The position numbers were made by a program, and so were the translations under genes. The notes beneath the pieces were generated by a model, which did no database searches, had not been told where the DNA came from, and saw only the letters and a program-made list of their open reading frames with translations. A DNA stretch of 64,000 nucleotides, taken from Jilunia laotingensis. Lineage in GTDB: Bacteria > Bacteroidota > Bacteroidia > Bacteroidales > Bacteroidaceae. Where the stretch lies: positions 1,426,001 to 1,490,000 of the forward strand of contig NZ_JACRTF010000001.1 of the NCBI RefSeq assembly GCF_014385165.1, given 5' to 3'. Shown here piece after piece: positions 38,650-47,208 of this stretch (position 1 is its first letter; each line of letters begins with the position of its first letter).

Positions 38650-40326
38650 TTAATTCATTTTAACTGGAGCAATAAATATTTTATACCAACCAGTTTGATA
38701 TTTCCCATTAAAATCAAGGGTACCTTCAATAATATTCGAAGAAGTTTCACCAACAGTAGTCCGTGGTGTATCACCATCATAATTAGGTTTTCCAAAAATT
38801 TCCCTATTAATTATTACATCATCAGCAAAATTTATTATAGTTTCACCTAATTCATCATTCCCATAAGTTGTAGAACATTCATAGGTCGTTTTCCTCGTTT
38901 CTTTATTACTTGCACCAAATTGCAAGCCAGTTTTCACTTTTGCACCAAAAGTGGAAGAGAAACTAAAATTAGTTGCAAATTCAGAAGTTGTTTCTATGGC
39001 TTGCTTCACCACTTCAGTAGCATCAACTTCTTCTATTGCAATTTTAACATTTGCACTATAAGTCTCTAGATCCCATTCAAATAATGGTAATGGGGTTTCT
39101 AAATAGGCCCTAATGTTGTTAACACCCGTTATTACCATATTTTGAGAGTTATTTCTATCTCTTATATATTTTAATGCAAAGAGATGAGTAGGATTTACTC
39201 TAAAATAACTGATCAACTCAGTTCCAAATGAATTTTTATTTCCTACATAAACTTTAACTTTAAATTCAAACTCACCATCAGTCCAATAAGTTCCTCCTCC
39301 TCTCCTACTACCATAAATATTATTTCCATTTCTCCTTGGATCACCATCTTGATCAGATATTTTCGCTAAGCAAGCATCAGCGTTTCCAACCATCTCAAAA
39401 GCCATTATACATTCTTTAATATTATAATGAAATGGGCCTTGCGTTCTTGTCGGAGTTAAATTATAGTAGATATAATCTCTTTGCCAACCGTTTCGACCGT
39501 TATAAACATCATATGCATCCAATATTTTCCTAAGAGATTCCGGTACTACTGTTTTGTGAACATTTCCTCTACTATCTGTCGTAGTCTTTTCATAGACACC
39601 AGTTATATTATCTGTTGTAGTGACAAGTGTTCCCTGATAAATACGTTGTGACACATTATCAAATACAGAATCAATGAATGCAAACTTCTGGCCACCAATT
39701 GACCGGGACATGATCCCTAACGAAGAAGCCTCGTTACTTGCCACCACCCTTTCATTTTCCTTTATAATAAGTACTGGATATGTAGGTATCCTATCTGCAG
39801 GTAATATTGTTTTATTTCCCATCGCATCGTACATAGGAACATTGTTGTCATATCTTACCCTAACTCCAACAAATGGAGCGTCATTATCAGTTTCCCATAT
39901 TTCGGCTGAAAATGAATTCTCCGGCAATTCAGGAACAAAGATCGTCAATGTAGGAATTTGTTCCTTGACCTGTGTTAGCTTTTCGGCACTCATATGTTTT
40001 GAAAGCATTTCTTCAAGAGTAAGGCCACAGTTGAGCTTTTCATCCTTTATTAAATCATAAAGTACATCATAATCGTGGTCAAATTTCTTCAAAGCTTCGT
40101 TTTTAATAAAGCTTCTCGCTTCCTGATGCTCATCCAATACAATAGCCAGAGCTTTAGCAAACTCACTTTTTAATTGCAGATTATTATCTACTAGATCATC
40201 CGGAATAATAACATGTTCATTCGCTTGTTCCTTTAAAAAGTCTTCCTGACAAGATAAGAAACATATTGGTAATACAAATAATACCAATGATAATCTTTTA
40301 AAAAAGTCAAATTTAATCATCTTCAT
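38650..40326 (-). CDS. Large orphan lipoprotein, possibly with a pore-former-like beta segment
   Basis: 558 residues. Lipoprotein signal MKMIKFDFFKRL...ICFLSC (Cys26). Residues 30-145 are helical and charged; then beta-rich segments (GVRVRYDNNVPMYDAMG) with a Gly/Arg patch (GSRRGGGTYWTDGEFEF). Residues about 430-500 hold a Ser/Thr-rich alternating stretch (ATNFSFSSTFGAKVKTGLQF; TTYECSTTYGNDE) reminiscent of membrane-inserting hairpins in aerolysin-type proteins; this likeness is my impression, not a domain match. Tail: GYWKIF-like GWYKIFIAPVKMN. The gene stands alone, is AT-rich and lies inside the IS bracket. Family unknown. Confidence 0.7.
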   Translation of the reverse strand: MKMIKFDFFKRLSLVLFVLPICFLSCQEDFLKEQANEHVIIPDDLVDNNLQLKSEFAKALAIVLDEHQEARSFIKNEALKKFDHDYDVLYDLIKDEKLNCGLTLEEMLSKHMSAEKLTQVKEQIPTLTIFVPELPENSFSAEIWETDNDAPFVGVRVRYDNNVPMYDAMGNKTILPADRIPTYPVLIIKENERVVASNEASSLGIMSRSIGGQKFAFIDSVFDNVSQRIYQGTLVTTTDNITGVYEKTTTDSRGNVHKTVVPESLRKILDAYDVYNGRNGWQRDYIYYNLTPTRTQGPFHYNIKECIMAFEMVGNADACLAKISDQDGDPRRNGNNIYGSRRGGGTYWTDGEFEFKVKVYVGNKNSFGTELISYFRVNPTHLFALKYIRDRNNSQNMVITGVNNIRAYLETPLPLFEWDLETYSANVKIAIEEVDATEVVKQAIETTSEFATNFSFSSTFGAKVKTGLQFGASNKETRKTTYECSTTYGNDELGETIINFADDVIINREIFGKPNYDGDTPRTTVGETSSNIIEGTLDFNGKYQTGWYKIFIAPVKMN

Positions 40327-40380
40327 AATAATTTGAATCTAATTAGTTAAACAAAAAACATTATCTTAATTTTATCCTTA

Positions 40381-40860
40381 AGTCTGTTTAAATTTTATTC
40401 AAAAGCATTCCAATGAATATTACGTTCACCATTCTGCTATTTCTCCACAACCCCTCGCATCTGCTAATATAATTTAATGTTGTAACAAAGTTCTTTGAGA
40501 GATCTTGCTAATAAATAAGCTGCTTCACTATCATGCACACAAATAATAGCTACCATGATTAGAAAACCATTTTTATCTACTACATGGCGTTTAACTTCTT
40601 TTAATTTCTATTCCTGCCAATACCATTCAGAGGGTAGTTGTTACCCCACTGTACATGTTGGCTGTTCATGCCTCATACTCACTACTACTTTTTGCTAATT
40701 TTACACATGCATTTTCTAGTAAGTTATTCAATAGCAAATTAAATTCACCAAAAGAAAAATAGTTGCAGGCCGACTCTTAAGCCTAGTGACTTACAATATT
40801 CATTATCAATGATATATGAACACTCTTTTTATTTCAAACGATAAAATTTAAATCGGGACT
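40381..40860 (-). mobile_element. Decayed IS5-type insertion sequence with both terminal repeats
   Basis: The ends are imperfect inverted repeats: AGTCTGTTTAAATTTTAT (40381-40398) and, inverted, AGTCCCGATTTAAATTTTAT (40860-40841). On the minus strand broken frames read EFNLLLNNLLENACVKLAK, QHVQWGNNYPLNGI, KRHVVDKNGFLIMVAIICVH, DSEAAYLLARSLKELCYNIK and LADARGCGEIAEW, i.e. successive blocks of an IS5-family DDE transposase with at least three frameshifts or stops. At 480 bp it is about half a full element. The inverted partner is at 37688. Confidence 0.75.
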
Positions 40861-40998
40861 AAAAAGTCTCTTTTTCTGCATTCAACCCCTTACAGAAGCG
40901 CTTGCTCGAAAGGACTAAAGTACGAAAACATACTTCTTTAAATGAATTCAATATTTTGATTACATTTGGATACTGGCATCAATATCACATCATATTCC

Positions 40999-41187
40999 CT
41001 ATTCTTTCTTTTCCTTCCTGTTTTTATCCTTTCTCTTTCTCCAGTATTTTATAATAGGATATATAATCATCATTATTCCCACCCCTACTGAAAGTGAAAT
41101 CCAAAAGTTTGCACCCGCAAGTACGCTACCAATAACCCCAGGTATTAAATAGGACATTATCTCTTTTATATCTTCATGAATCTTCAT
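40999..41187 (-). CDS. Small membrane protein with basic tail (duplicate copy)
   Basis: 62 residues: MKIHEDIKEIMSYLIPGVIG start, one or two hydrophobic segments (VLAGANFWISLSVGVGIMMIIYPIIKYW) and the tail RKRKDKNRKEKKE. It is clearly paralogous to 41642-41836 (same MKIHEDIKEIMSY start and YPII-YWRKR end). Its ATG overlaps the TGA of a decayed upstream gene (41184-41395), so it may now lack its translational partner. Function unknown. Confidence 0.65.
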   Translation of the reverse strand: MKIHEDIKEIMSYLIPGVIGSVLAGANFWISLSVGVGIMMIIYPIIKYWRKRKDKNRKEKKE

Positions 41188-41395
41188 AATCTAAATAAAT
41201 ATAAAACACCATTTACAGCCGATCCTGTTACAGCCCTTCCTACAGCTATGCTAATTGTGGGAGGAACTGTAGTACTTCCGTTTACCACTCTACTGCCCAG
41301 GAAACTGTAGCACCGCAACATACAAAAGCTGCTCCCACATAAGGAATATTCCTTCTAATTATTTGCGTGGAAAACCATCAAAATGCTATAGTCCA
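41184..41395 (-). pseudogene. Decayed copy of the glycine-rich lipoprotein C-terminus
   Basis: Blocks on the minus strand match the intact product of 41833-42587: DYSILMVF against GYSVLTVF, VGAAFVCCGATVSW against SAASTLIYCGTAALW, and TVPPTISIAVGRAVTGSAVN...LFRL against ALPTIGAVAGKAAVGSAIV...LFR. At least two frameshifts separate the blocks, and no start remains. With the intact 62-residue gene downstream it forms a second, partly dead copy of the same two-gene module. Confidence 0.75.
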
Positions 41396-41641
41396 AACTT
41401 CTTAATCCTTCTATTTTTAAATAGCTCAAGTTTCGCAAATGCTATTTTGAAAACCGACAAGTACAAGTAAACAAAGAAAATATTTCATAACTATAATAAA
41501 ACAAGCCGAATTATTTATCATTTGCAAGAGCATCCAGCTTGTTTCCTCATCAACCTGTTCACTTGCCGACTAAGAAGTAGAGTACTTGCGAAACTTGAAA
41601 AGGCTAATTACACTTTGATACTGTCATCAACATCATGTTCC

Positions 41642-41836
41642 TTATTTCCTGTCCTTCCTTCTTTTAGCCCTCCTCTTTCTCCAGTATCTTATAATAGGAT
41701 AAAGTACCATTACTAATACAAAAGCTATTAATAATGAAAGCCAAAAATCTTCACCGTCATGTTGTAGTAAACTAGCAATTACAACAGGAATGAAATAGGA
41801 CATTATCTCTTTTATATCTTCATGAATCTTCATCAT
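41642..41836 (-). CDS. Small membrane protein with basic tail
   Basis: 64 residues: start MMKIHEDIKEIMSYFIPVVI, hydrophobic FWLSLLIAFVLVMVLYPIIRYW and tail RKRRAKRRKDRK. Its ATG overlaps the stop of the glycine-rich lipoprotein frame (AGATGATGAAG), which indicates translational coupling and a joint function. Paralogue at 40999-41187 and a more distant relative at 37486-37668. A holin-like, anchoring or self-protection role would fit but is unproven. Confidence 0.7.
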   Translation of the reverse strand: MMKIHEDIKEIMSYFIPVVIASLLQHDGEDFWLSLLIAFVLVMVLYPIIRYWRKRRAKRRKDRK

Positions 41837-42587
41837 CTAAATAACCATGAAACACCTACTATTGCCGATCCTACCGCAGCTTTACCGGCAACTGCGCCAA
41901 TTGTGGGAAGAGCGGTAGCACCTCCGGTTGCTATTGCTGTCCATAAGGCCGCTGTTCCACAATATATTAAAGTAGATGCAGCAGAAATAACATCAGCTTT
42001 GACTATCGAGGTGAAAACCGTCAATACACTATAACCTGTTCCATTTAGTTCATGGATATTATCACTCCAATAAACGTATGAATCCAGTGCTATAGCAGCT
42101 AGTCCCATATAGACATTATAATTCCTATCATAAACATAGCGATTTAATAATGACTCCAATTGTCTTCTCAAGACATTTTCATCTTTTCCTAGCGTTATCA
42201 ATGTTGAAAGATTGTCAAAAAAGAATGTCCAAAATCTCTATATACATCGGAAATGGCCGTAGGATTCTGTAATGTAATATATTCATAAGCTGCTTCTGTA
42301 CGTAGCATGGGGTCTGTTTCTTGTTCAAAATAGGCGTTTTTAATAGTTTGATATGCCTCTTCACGACGAACATCTATAGTCACATTTCCCAAAGTCCTTG
42401 TGGCGATATTTATTTTATTTCTCAATAAGGTCAAAGTAGCACTATGTGCTTTTGCCTGTTCATAATTTTCCTGAAACTTTTCATGGATGTCATTCGTAAC
42501 TTCTTCGTCAGGTGAACAGCCACATAAAAAGACTAAATTCAATAACCCTGTAACCAAAATACTCAAAAAATATATATGTCGTTTCAT
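41833..42587 (-). CDS. Lipoprotein with glycine-rich hydrophobic tail, split by a -1 frameshift site
   Basis: The first frame (42587 to 42198) encodes 129 residues beginning with a lipoprotein signal (MKRHIYFLSILVTG...LCGC). The second (41833 to 42201) has no ATG, only a TTG. A -1 slip at T TTT TTG (42216-42222) joins them into about 251 residues with a smooth junction (FGHSFFDNLSTLITLGKDEN). The second half ends in a hydrophobic Gly/Ala region (LWTAIATGGATALPTIGAVAG) like glycine-zipper or bacteriocin-type membrane segments. Alternatives are a homopolymer sequencing error, a phase-variable tract or a recent mutation. Followed by an overlapping small membrane-protein gene. Family unknown. Confidence 0.65.
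42216..42222 (-). promoter_or_regulatory. Slippery heptamer T TTT TTG in frameshift phase
   Basis: In the 0 frame the codons are TCT TTT TTG (codons 122-124 of the lipoprotein). A -1 shift re-reads TTT TTT and continues GAC AAT CTT into the second frame. The phase is exactly that required of an X XXY YYZ heptamer. I see no strong stem directly downstream. Confidence 0.5.
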
Positions 42588-42870
42588 GATATATAGTTTT
42601 TAGTTTAATAATGTGTTAATTTTTTGGTAAGATAATAGTGTTATAAATATTATCCCGTTAGTTCAGTATTAGTATGCCATCAGCCTATTCAACTGCATTT
42701 GCTCATACCGAACCATAAAAGCAAACACAGTACAACTGTCGAAATTGTTTTTTCCAAGAATAAAGATTAATGACTCCATTTTCCACAAGTTTGAAAGGTT
42801 ATTTATAATCAACTTCCCAAAAATTACTTTTGATATATTTCCTTTTATATTCTAAAAGAAACAGTATAAC

Positions 42871-43227
42871 TCATTTCATTTTCAGCTGCACCGTATAATT
42901 TTTCCCATCGGGAAGTATTGTATTCAAAATAATATCCGCCACTCCAGAATAAGATTCTTTACCTATGATTTTACCCGTTTCTTTCTCTTTAATTATTACT
43001 GTAAGTTCTTCTTGCAATTTCGCAAAGCTAAGATGTAAGTTAGAATCTGTAAGATTTACATTAACCTCGGGATTCGAGCAAACGATAATAATAGGCAATG
43101 ATGGATCATCTTCATCTTCAAATATATCTATAAATTCCACAGGTTCATCATACAATACTGATGCCCATAAACTGTTACTTAGTAACAAACCAGCCGCAAT
43201 CAATAAAAATGCAATTTTGTTTTTCAT
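42871..43227 (-). CDS. Small secreted DUF3244-like protein
   Basis: 118 residues with signal peptide MKNKIAFLLIAAGLLLSNSLWA. The mature part is acidic then beta-rich (FIDIFEDEDDPSLPIIIVCS; LHLSFAKLQEELTVIIKEKE; VADIILNTILPDGKNYTVQL), one sandwich domain like DUF3244. It lies 140 bases after a TPR-HTH membrane regulator, the same arrangement and spacing as 24687-26963. A weaker -7 box (TTTCTTTG) and a direct repeat (43289-43307) precede it. Function unknown. Confidence 0.7.
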   Translation of the reverse strand: MKNKIAFLLIAAGLLLSNSLWASVLYDEPVEFIDIFEDEDDPSLPIIIVCSNPEVNVNLTDSNLHLSFAKLQEELTVIIKEKETGKIIGKESYSGVADIILNTILPDGKNYTVQLKMK

Positions 43228-43288
43228 AATTTTTTTACTTTAAGTTTCTTACAAAGAAAGCGATTTTGAAATAAAGAACTCCATTTTT

Positions 43289-43307
43289 TTGTGTCAATAT
43301 TGTGTCA
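43289..43307. promoter_or_regulatory. Two TTGTGTCA half-sites one helical turn apart
   Basis: TTGTGTCA occurs at 43289-43296 and again at 43300-43307, an 11-bp period, about 70 bases upstream of the DUF3244-like start. Spacing of one DNA turn suggests an operator bound by a dimer, possibly the adjacent TPR-HTH regulator. Confidence 0.4.
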
Positions 43308-43367
43308 ACTGCAATTTGATGCCCGATTATATAGCCAAGCATCAAACTATCGAATGATTATATGTCG

Positions 43368-44984
43368 TTAATCCGGTCTTCTTAAAGACATCACCCAATC
43401 GAATTTATCTTGTCCCATCTTCTGACGTATTCGTTTCATTCTCGACCGATAAGCATTATCACTCGTACCTGTACATGCCAAAATAACCTTCTTAGGGATT
43501 CCAAGCAATAAATATATACATAGAGTTACATCCTCCTCTGACAACTGCGTGAAATTATGCTGCAATTCTTTTATGACATCTGAAAAAAAATCATGGAGAA
43601 TACAGGTCATTTGCATACGGACGTCTTTGCTTAGTTTAATTTCTTCATCTTTTGGCTTCTTGGATAACATTGCCAATTCTTTAGCCGTTTCCGCAGTCTG
43701 AAAGTTATTAAGACAATTTATAAACACGTTTTCATTAAACACAAAATGTTCCTTTGTAGGTTTAATAGATCCAACTCGACAATTTATTTTTATTTTCCTA
43801 CCTAAGTAAACTTTATATGAGATTATTGCAATACAAAGAACGCAAACAACACCTCCTGCCACCCAAAGCCATTTCCTCTCTCGAAGCGGTTCCCAAGCAT
43901 TTTCTTCCAAATCCGCCTTATATCGGGCAATAACCCGGCTCATTTTTTCATAATCTACCGATCGATTAATTGAATCACGCAACTTTATGGATCGGTCGAC
44001 CGACCAAGCTGCTTCTTTCCATTGCCCTGCATCTCTTTCTATTTCGTACATCTGTTTATAATAACCTAAATCTATTTTTGATGACATAGCATGACCCAAA
44101 TTCAAATAATAACGGGCAGAATCCACTTTATTTAATTTGTTTAAGAAAATACCTTTCCAGCAATAAGCCCTTGCAAGATTTTCTTTATCCCCTTTCAAAC
44201 TATCAAGTTTGATCTGTATAGATTGGGAAATAGCTTGATCTGCCTTTTCGTATTCTTTTTTCATAAAATACACTTGTGCCAGGGTGTGGTAAGAACCGGA
44301 AATCCATTTCGCCACTCTTTGCTCCACAGCAAAGCCCAAACACTTTTGGGCATAGTAAGAAGCACTGTCATACTTATTTAAGAATATATATACAACAGAA
44401 ATATCCTTCAAAGTTCTATATGTACCCTCTTTTTCAAACCGAGGACTTCCAACATAAGCCACTTGTGCCTTTTTATACATCTCCAGAGACAGCTTATAGA
44501 ATTTCTGTTTACGAAGGCATTTGCCCAGCCTTTCATATGTCACTCCCAAATAGACAGATTTCATCTGATCCGGCATCACACGAGCTGCATGCAAAAAAGC
44601 CTCGACCGCCTCAGTTCCCCGATCGGAATTTTCGTATACACGCCCCAAGTAATAATAAGCCTTCGCTTCCCGCTCCTTATCCGAACCATTCTGATAATAT
44701 GCCACAGCAGAACGGATGAGGGAATCGTCAGTAGCCCTTGTGTAATTCCTATCTTTTGCCTGCATTAATAACAAAGCATACTCACCATAATCAGCCGGAT
44801 GCAAATTTTCGGGATGGGATATACTTTCTAACAATCGCAGAGCGCTATCGGGATGAGTATCCATCAGGCTATCGACCCGTAACAAAAGCGAATGCGAGGG
44901 AGTAGCGGGCTGACACGACACAAAAAGATATGTCGCTATAGCCAAAATCGCCCATATATTGAACAATCTGATCGTTTCCACCAT
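43368..44984 (-). CDS. TPR lipoprotein with membrane helix and C-terminal HTH-like domain
   Basis: 538 residues from the first ATG (44984). Lipoprotein signal ends at Cys24 (ATYLFVSC). TPR region opens with THPDSALRLLESIS, almost identical to the 25254-26963 product, and continues to about residue 350. A membrane helix (WLWVAGGVVCVLCIAIISY) precedes a cytoplasmic part ending in an HTH-like domain (LSEEDVTLCIYLLLGIPKKVI ... MKRIRQKMG). Same architecture and downstream DUF3244 gene as its paralogue. A perfect promoter is at 45010-45040. Predicted transmembrane transcription regulator; target inferred from context. Confidence 0.82.
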   Translation of the reverse strand: MVETIRLFNIWAILAIATYLFVSCQPATPSHSLLLRVDSLMDTHPDSALRLLESISHPENLHPADYGEYALLLMQAKDRNYTRATDDSLIRSAVAYYQNGSDKEREAKAYYYLGRVYENSDRGTEAVEAFLHAARVMPDQMKSVYLGVTYERLGKCLRKQKFYKLSLEMYKKAQVAYVGSPRFEKEGTYRTLKDISVVYIFLNKYDSASYYAQKCLGFAVEQRVAKWISGSYHTLAQVYFMKKEYEKADQAISQSIQIKLDSLKGDKENLARAYCWKGIFLNKLNKVDSARYYLNLGHAMSSKIDLGYYKQMYEIERDAGQWKEAAWSVDRSIKLRDSINRSVDYEKMSRVIARYKADLEENAWEPLRERKWLWVAGGVVCVLCIAIISYKVYLGRKIKINCRVGSIKPTKEHFVFNENVFINCLNNFQTAETAKELAMLSKKPKDEEIKLSKDVRMQMTCILHDFFSDVIKELQHNFTQLSEEDVTLCIYLLLGIPKKVILACTGTSDNAYRSRMKRIRQKMGQDKFDWVMSLRRPD

Positions 44985-45009
44985 CAACGAATACAAAATA
45001 GAATATAGG

Positions 45010-45040
45010 CAAAGTTAAAACAAATGCATAGATGAGCAAA
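45010..45040 (-). promoter_or_regulatory. Sigma-ABfr promoter for the second TPR-HTH regulator gene
   Basis: Minus strand TTTG (45040-45037), 19 bases, perfect -7 box TAACTTTG (45017-45010), about 25 bases before the ATG at 44984. Confidence 0.65.
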
Positions 45041-45129
45041 ACTTTAGCAAAGATATCCCGATTTATTATGCCCCAGTGTTCTTTTTCTGATTTTAAATAA
45101 TTACCTTTGGCGAACTAATCCTAATATAT

Positions 45130-45501
45130 ATGGAAGATGTTTTTAAATTTCTTATTGTAGCAGGCACTATCGCTTTTGGCATTTTCAAACAAGTGAACAA
45201 AGAGAAAGCTCGAAAGCCCGAAAACCAAATGCCGTTGCCCGAACCGGAGTTTGATGAATATGAACCGGAGGAACCGGTCGTGTTCGAAATGCCGGAAGTT
45301 AAACCGGCTCCTGCCAAGCCAGTTACCCTGAAACCTCTCCCCAAAGAAGGAGTCAGAACGATAAAGGGCACTATTCCTCCTCCAAAGAAAACAAAAACGA
45401 AGGAAACGGCCGAAAACAACGGGAACGAGTACTCCATACGTTCTGCCGAAGAGGCGAGACGCGCCATCATCTGGTCGGAAATCTTACGGAGAAAATATTA
45501 G
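45130..45501 (+). CDS. Conserved membrane-anchored proline/glutamate-rich protein
   Basis: 123 residues. An N-terminal hydrophobic helix (FKFLIVAGTIAFGIF) is followed by a long low-complexity Pro/Glu/Lys region (EPEFDEYEPEEPVVFEMPE; KPAPAKPVTLKPLPKEG) and a short C-terminal helix (SAEEARRAIIWSEILRRKY). It lies 35 bases before the CoA-transferase gene in the same direction, so cotranscription is likely. No function can be assigned. Confidence 0.7.
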   Translation: MEDVFKFLIVAGTIAFGIFKQVNKEKARKPENQMPLPEPEFDEYEPEEPVVFEMPEVKPAPAKPVTLKPLPKEGVRTIKGTIPPPKKTKTKETAENNGNEYSIRSAEEARRAIIWSEILRRKY

Positions 45502-45536
45502 AGACGTACATTCTAACACGAAAATATACTATTTAT

Positions 45537-47036
45537 ATGGCACTCAATTTTATCTCGGCAGCAGAAGCTGCCAGCCTTGTTAAACATGGCTACAACATTG
45601 GTCTTAGTGGTTTTACCCCCGCTGGTACAGCCAAAGCCGTTACGGCTGAAATTGCTAAAATAGCAGAAGCGGAACATGCGAAAGGCAACCCTTTCCAGAT
45701 CGGTATCTTTACAGGTGCCTCTACAGGTGACTCTTGCGACGGCATATTGTCGCGCGCCAAAGCCATCCGTTATCGTGCCCCTTATACCACGAACACCGAC
45801 TTCCGCAAAGCGGTGAACAACGGTGAGATAGCTTACAACGACATTCACCTGTCTCAGATGGCACAGGAAGTCCGCTACGGATTCATGGGAAATGTAAATG
45901 TAGCTATCATCGAAGCTTGTGAAGTCACTCCCGATGGAAAAATTTACCTGACAGCCGCTGGCGGTATCGCTCCTACGGTTTGCCGCCTGGCAGATAAGAT
46001 CATTGTTGAGTTGAACAGCGCCCACAGCAAGAACATGATGGGTATACACGACGTTTACGAACCGCTCGACCCGCCTTACCGCCGTGAAATACCTATTTAC
46101 AAACCGAGCGACCGCATCGGACTGCCTTACATTCAAGTAGATCCGAAGAAGATTGTCGGTGTGGTTGAAACCAACTGGCCGGACGAGGCACGTTCGTTTG
46201 CAGAAGCCGATCCGCTGACAGACAAGATCGGTCAGAACGTAGCCGACTTCCTTGCAGCCGATATGAAACGCGGCATCATTCCTTCTACCTTCCTGCCGTT
46301 GCAGTCGGGCGTGGGAAACATTGCCAACGCTGTACTGGGTGCTTTAGGCCGTGATAAGACGATCCCTCCGTTCGAAATGTACACAGAAGTTATCCAAAAT
46401 TCCGTGATCGGGCTGATTCGCGACGGCCGCGTGAAGTTCGGCAGCGCCTGCTCACTGACCGTAACCAACGACTGCCTGCAAGGTGTCTATGACGATATGG
46501 ATTTCTTCCGCGACAAATTGGTACTCCGCCCGTCGGAAATCTCCAACAGCCCGGAAATTGTTCGCCGTTTAGGCATCATCTCCATCAATACCGCCATTGA
46601 AGTGGATCTTTACGGCAACGTGAACTCTACCCACATCAGCGGAACGAAGATGATGAACGGTATCGGTGGTTCAGGAGATTTCACCCGCAATGCCTACATC
46701 TCTATCTTTACCTGTCCGTCTGTTGCCAAAGAGGGCAAGATCAGCGCCATCGTCCCGATGGTATCGCACCAGGATCACAGCGAACACTCGGTAAATATCG
46801 TCATCACCGAACAGGGTGTAGCCGATCTTCGCGGAAAGAGTCCGAAAGAGCGCGCACAGGCCATTATCGAAAATTGTGCCCATCCGGATTACAAACAGCT
46901 CCTTTGGGATTATCTCAAATTAGCCGGAAACAAAGCTCAAACTCCTCATTTCATCCCTGCTGCCCTCGGCATGCATGCTGAATTGGCAAAAAGCGGAGAC
47001 ATGAAGAATACGAATTGGGCGGAATACACGAAATAA
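45537..47036 (+). CDS. Succinate/acetate CoA-transferase (acetyl-CoA hydrolase/transferase family)
   Basis: 499 residues, full length for the AarC/Cat1-type family. It moves CoA between succinate, acetate or propionate in the cytoplasm, fitting the succinate-propionate-acetate fermentation of Bacteroides. Motifs: GLSGFTPAGTAKAV, IFTGASTGDSCDG, PLQSGVGNIANAVLGAL and EMYTEVIQNSVIGL, where the Glu of TEVIQ is the catalytic residue of the family; later GSGDFTRNAYISIF and ITEQGVADLRGKSPKERA. Codon use is GC-richer than the island to its left. Confidence 0.93.
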   Translation: MALNFISAAEAASLVKHGYNIGLSGFTPAGTAKAVTAEIAKIAEAEHAKGNPFQIGIFTGASTGDSCDGILSRAKAIRYRAPYTTNTDFRKAVNNGEIAYNDIHLSQMAQEVRYGFMGNVNVAIIEACEVTPDGKIYLTAAGGIAPTVCRLADKIIVELNSAHSKNMMGIHDVYEPLDPPYRREIPIYKPSDRIGLPYIQVDPKKIVGVVETNWPDEARSFAEADPLTDKIGQNVADFLAADMKRGIIPSTFLPLQSGVGNIANAVLGALGRDKTIPPFEMYTEVIQNSVIGLIRDGRVKFGSACSLTVTNDCLQGVYDDMDFFRDKLVLRPSEISNSPEIVRRLGIISINTAIEVDLYGNVNSTHISGTKMMNGIGGSGDFTRNAYISIFTCPSVAKEGKISAIVPMVSHQDHSEHSVNIVITEQGVADLRGKSPKERAQAIIENCAHPDYKQLLWDYLKLAGNKAQTPHFIPAALGMHAELAKSGDMKNTNWAEYTK

Positions 47037-47204
47037 TTAATAATTAAAAATTAATAATTAAAAACGAAGACAGGAATGGGGGAGAACTGGGAAGGATGGG
47101 ATAAAGTCGCAATATATAGTGACCTATTTCAATTCTTTCTCAATTCTTCCTTATTTTTATTCCCTTTGTATCCCCCTCCGATTATTAATTATTAATTATT
47201 AATT
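47033..47204. repeat. AT-rich inverted repeat after the CoA-transferase gene
   Basis: Repeats of AATTAATAATTAA (47033-47064) are complementary to TTAATTATTAATT repeats (47181-47204). The arms are about 120 bases apart and sit at the convergent ends of the CoA-transferase and S24-repressor genes, where they could form a two-way terminator or be a remnant of a miniature repeat. Confidence 0.5.
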
Positions 47205-47208
47205 GGCA

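Noticed and set aside
41642..41836. Known toxin-antitoxin pair in the small membrane-protein module
   Set aside because: The small size and basic tail are suggestive, but neither protein matches a toxin or antitoxin family I can name, so I left function open.
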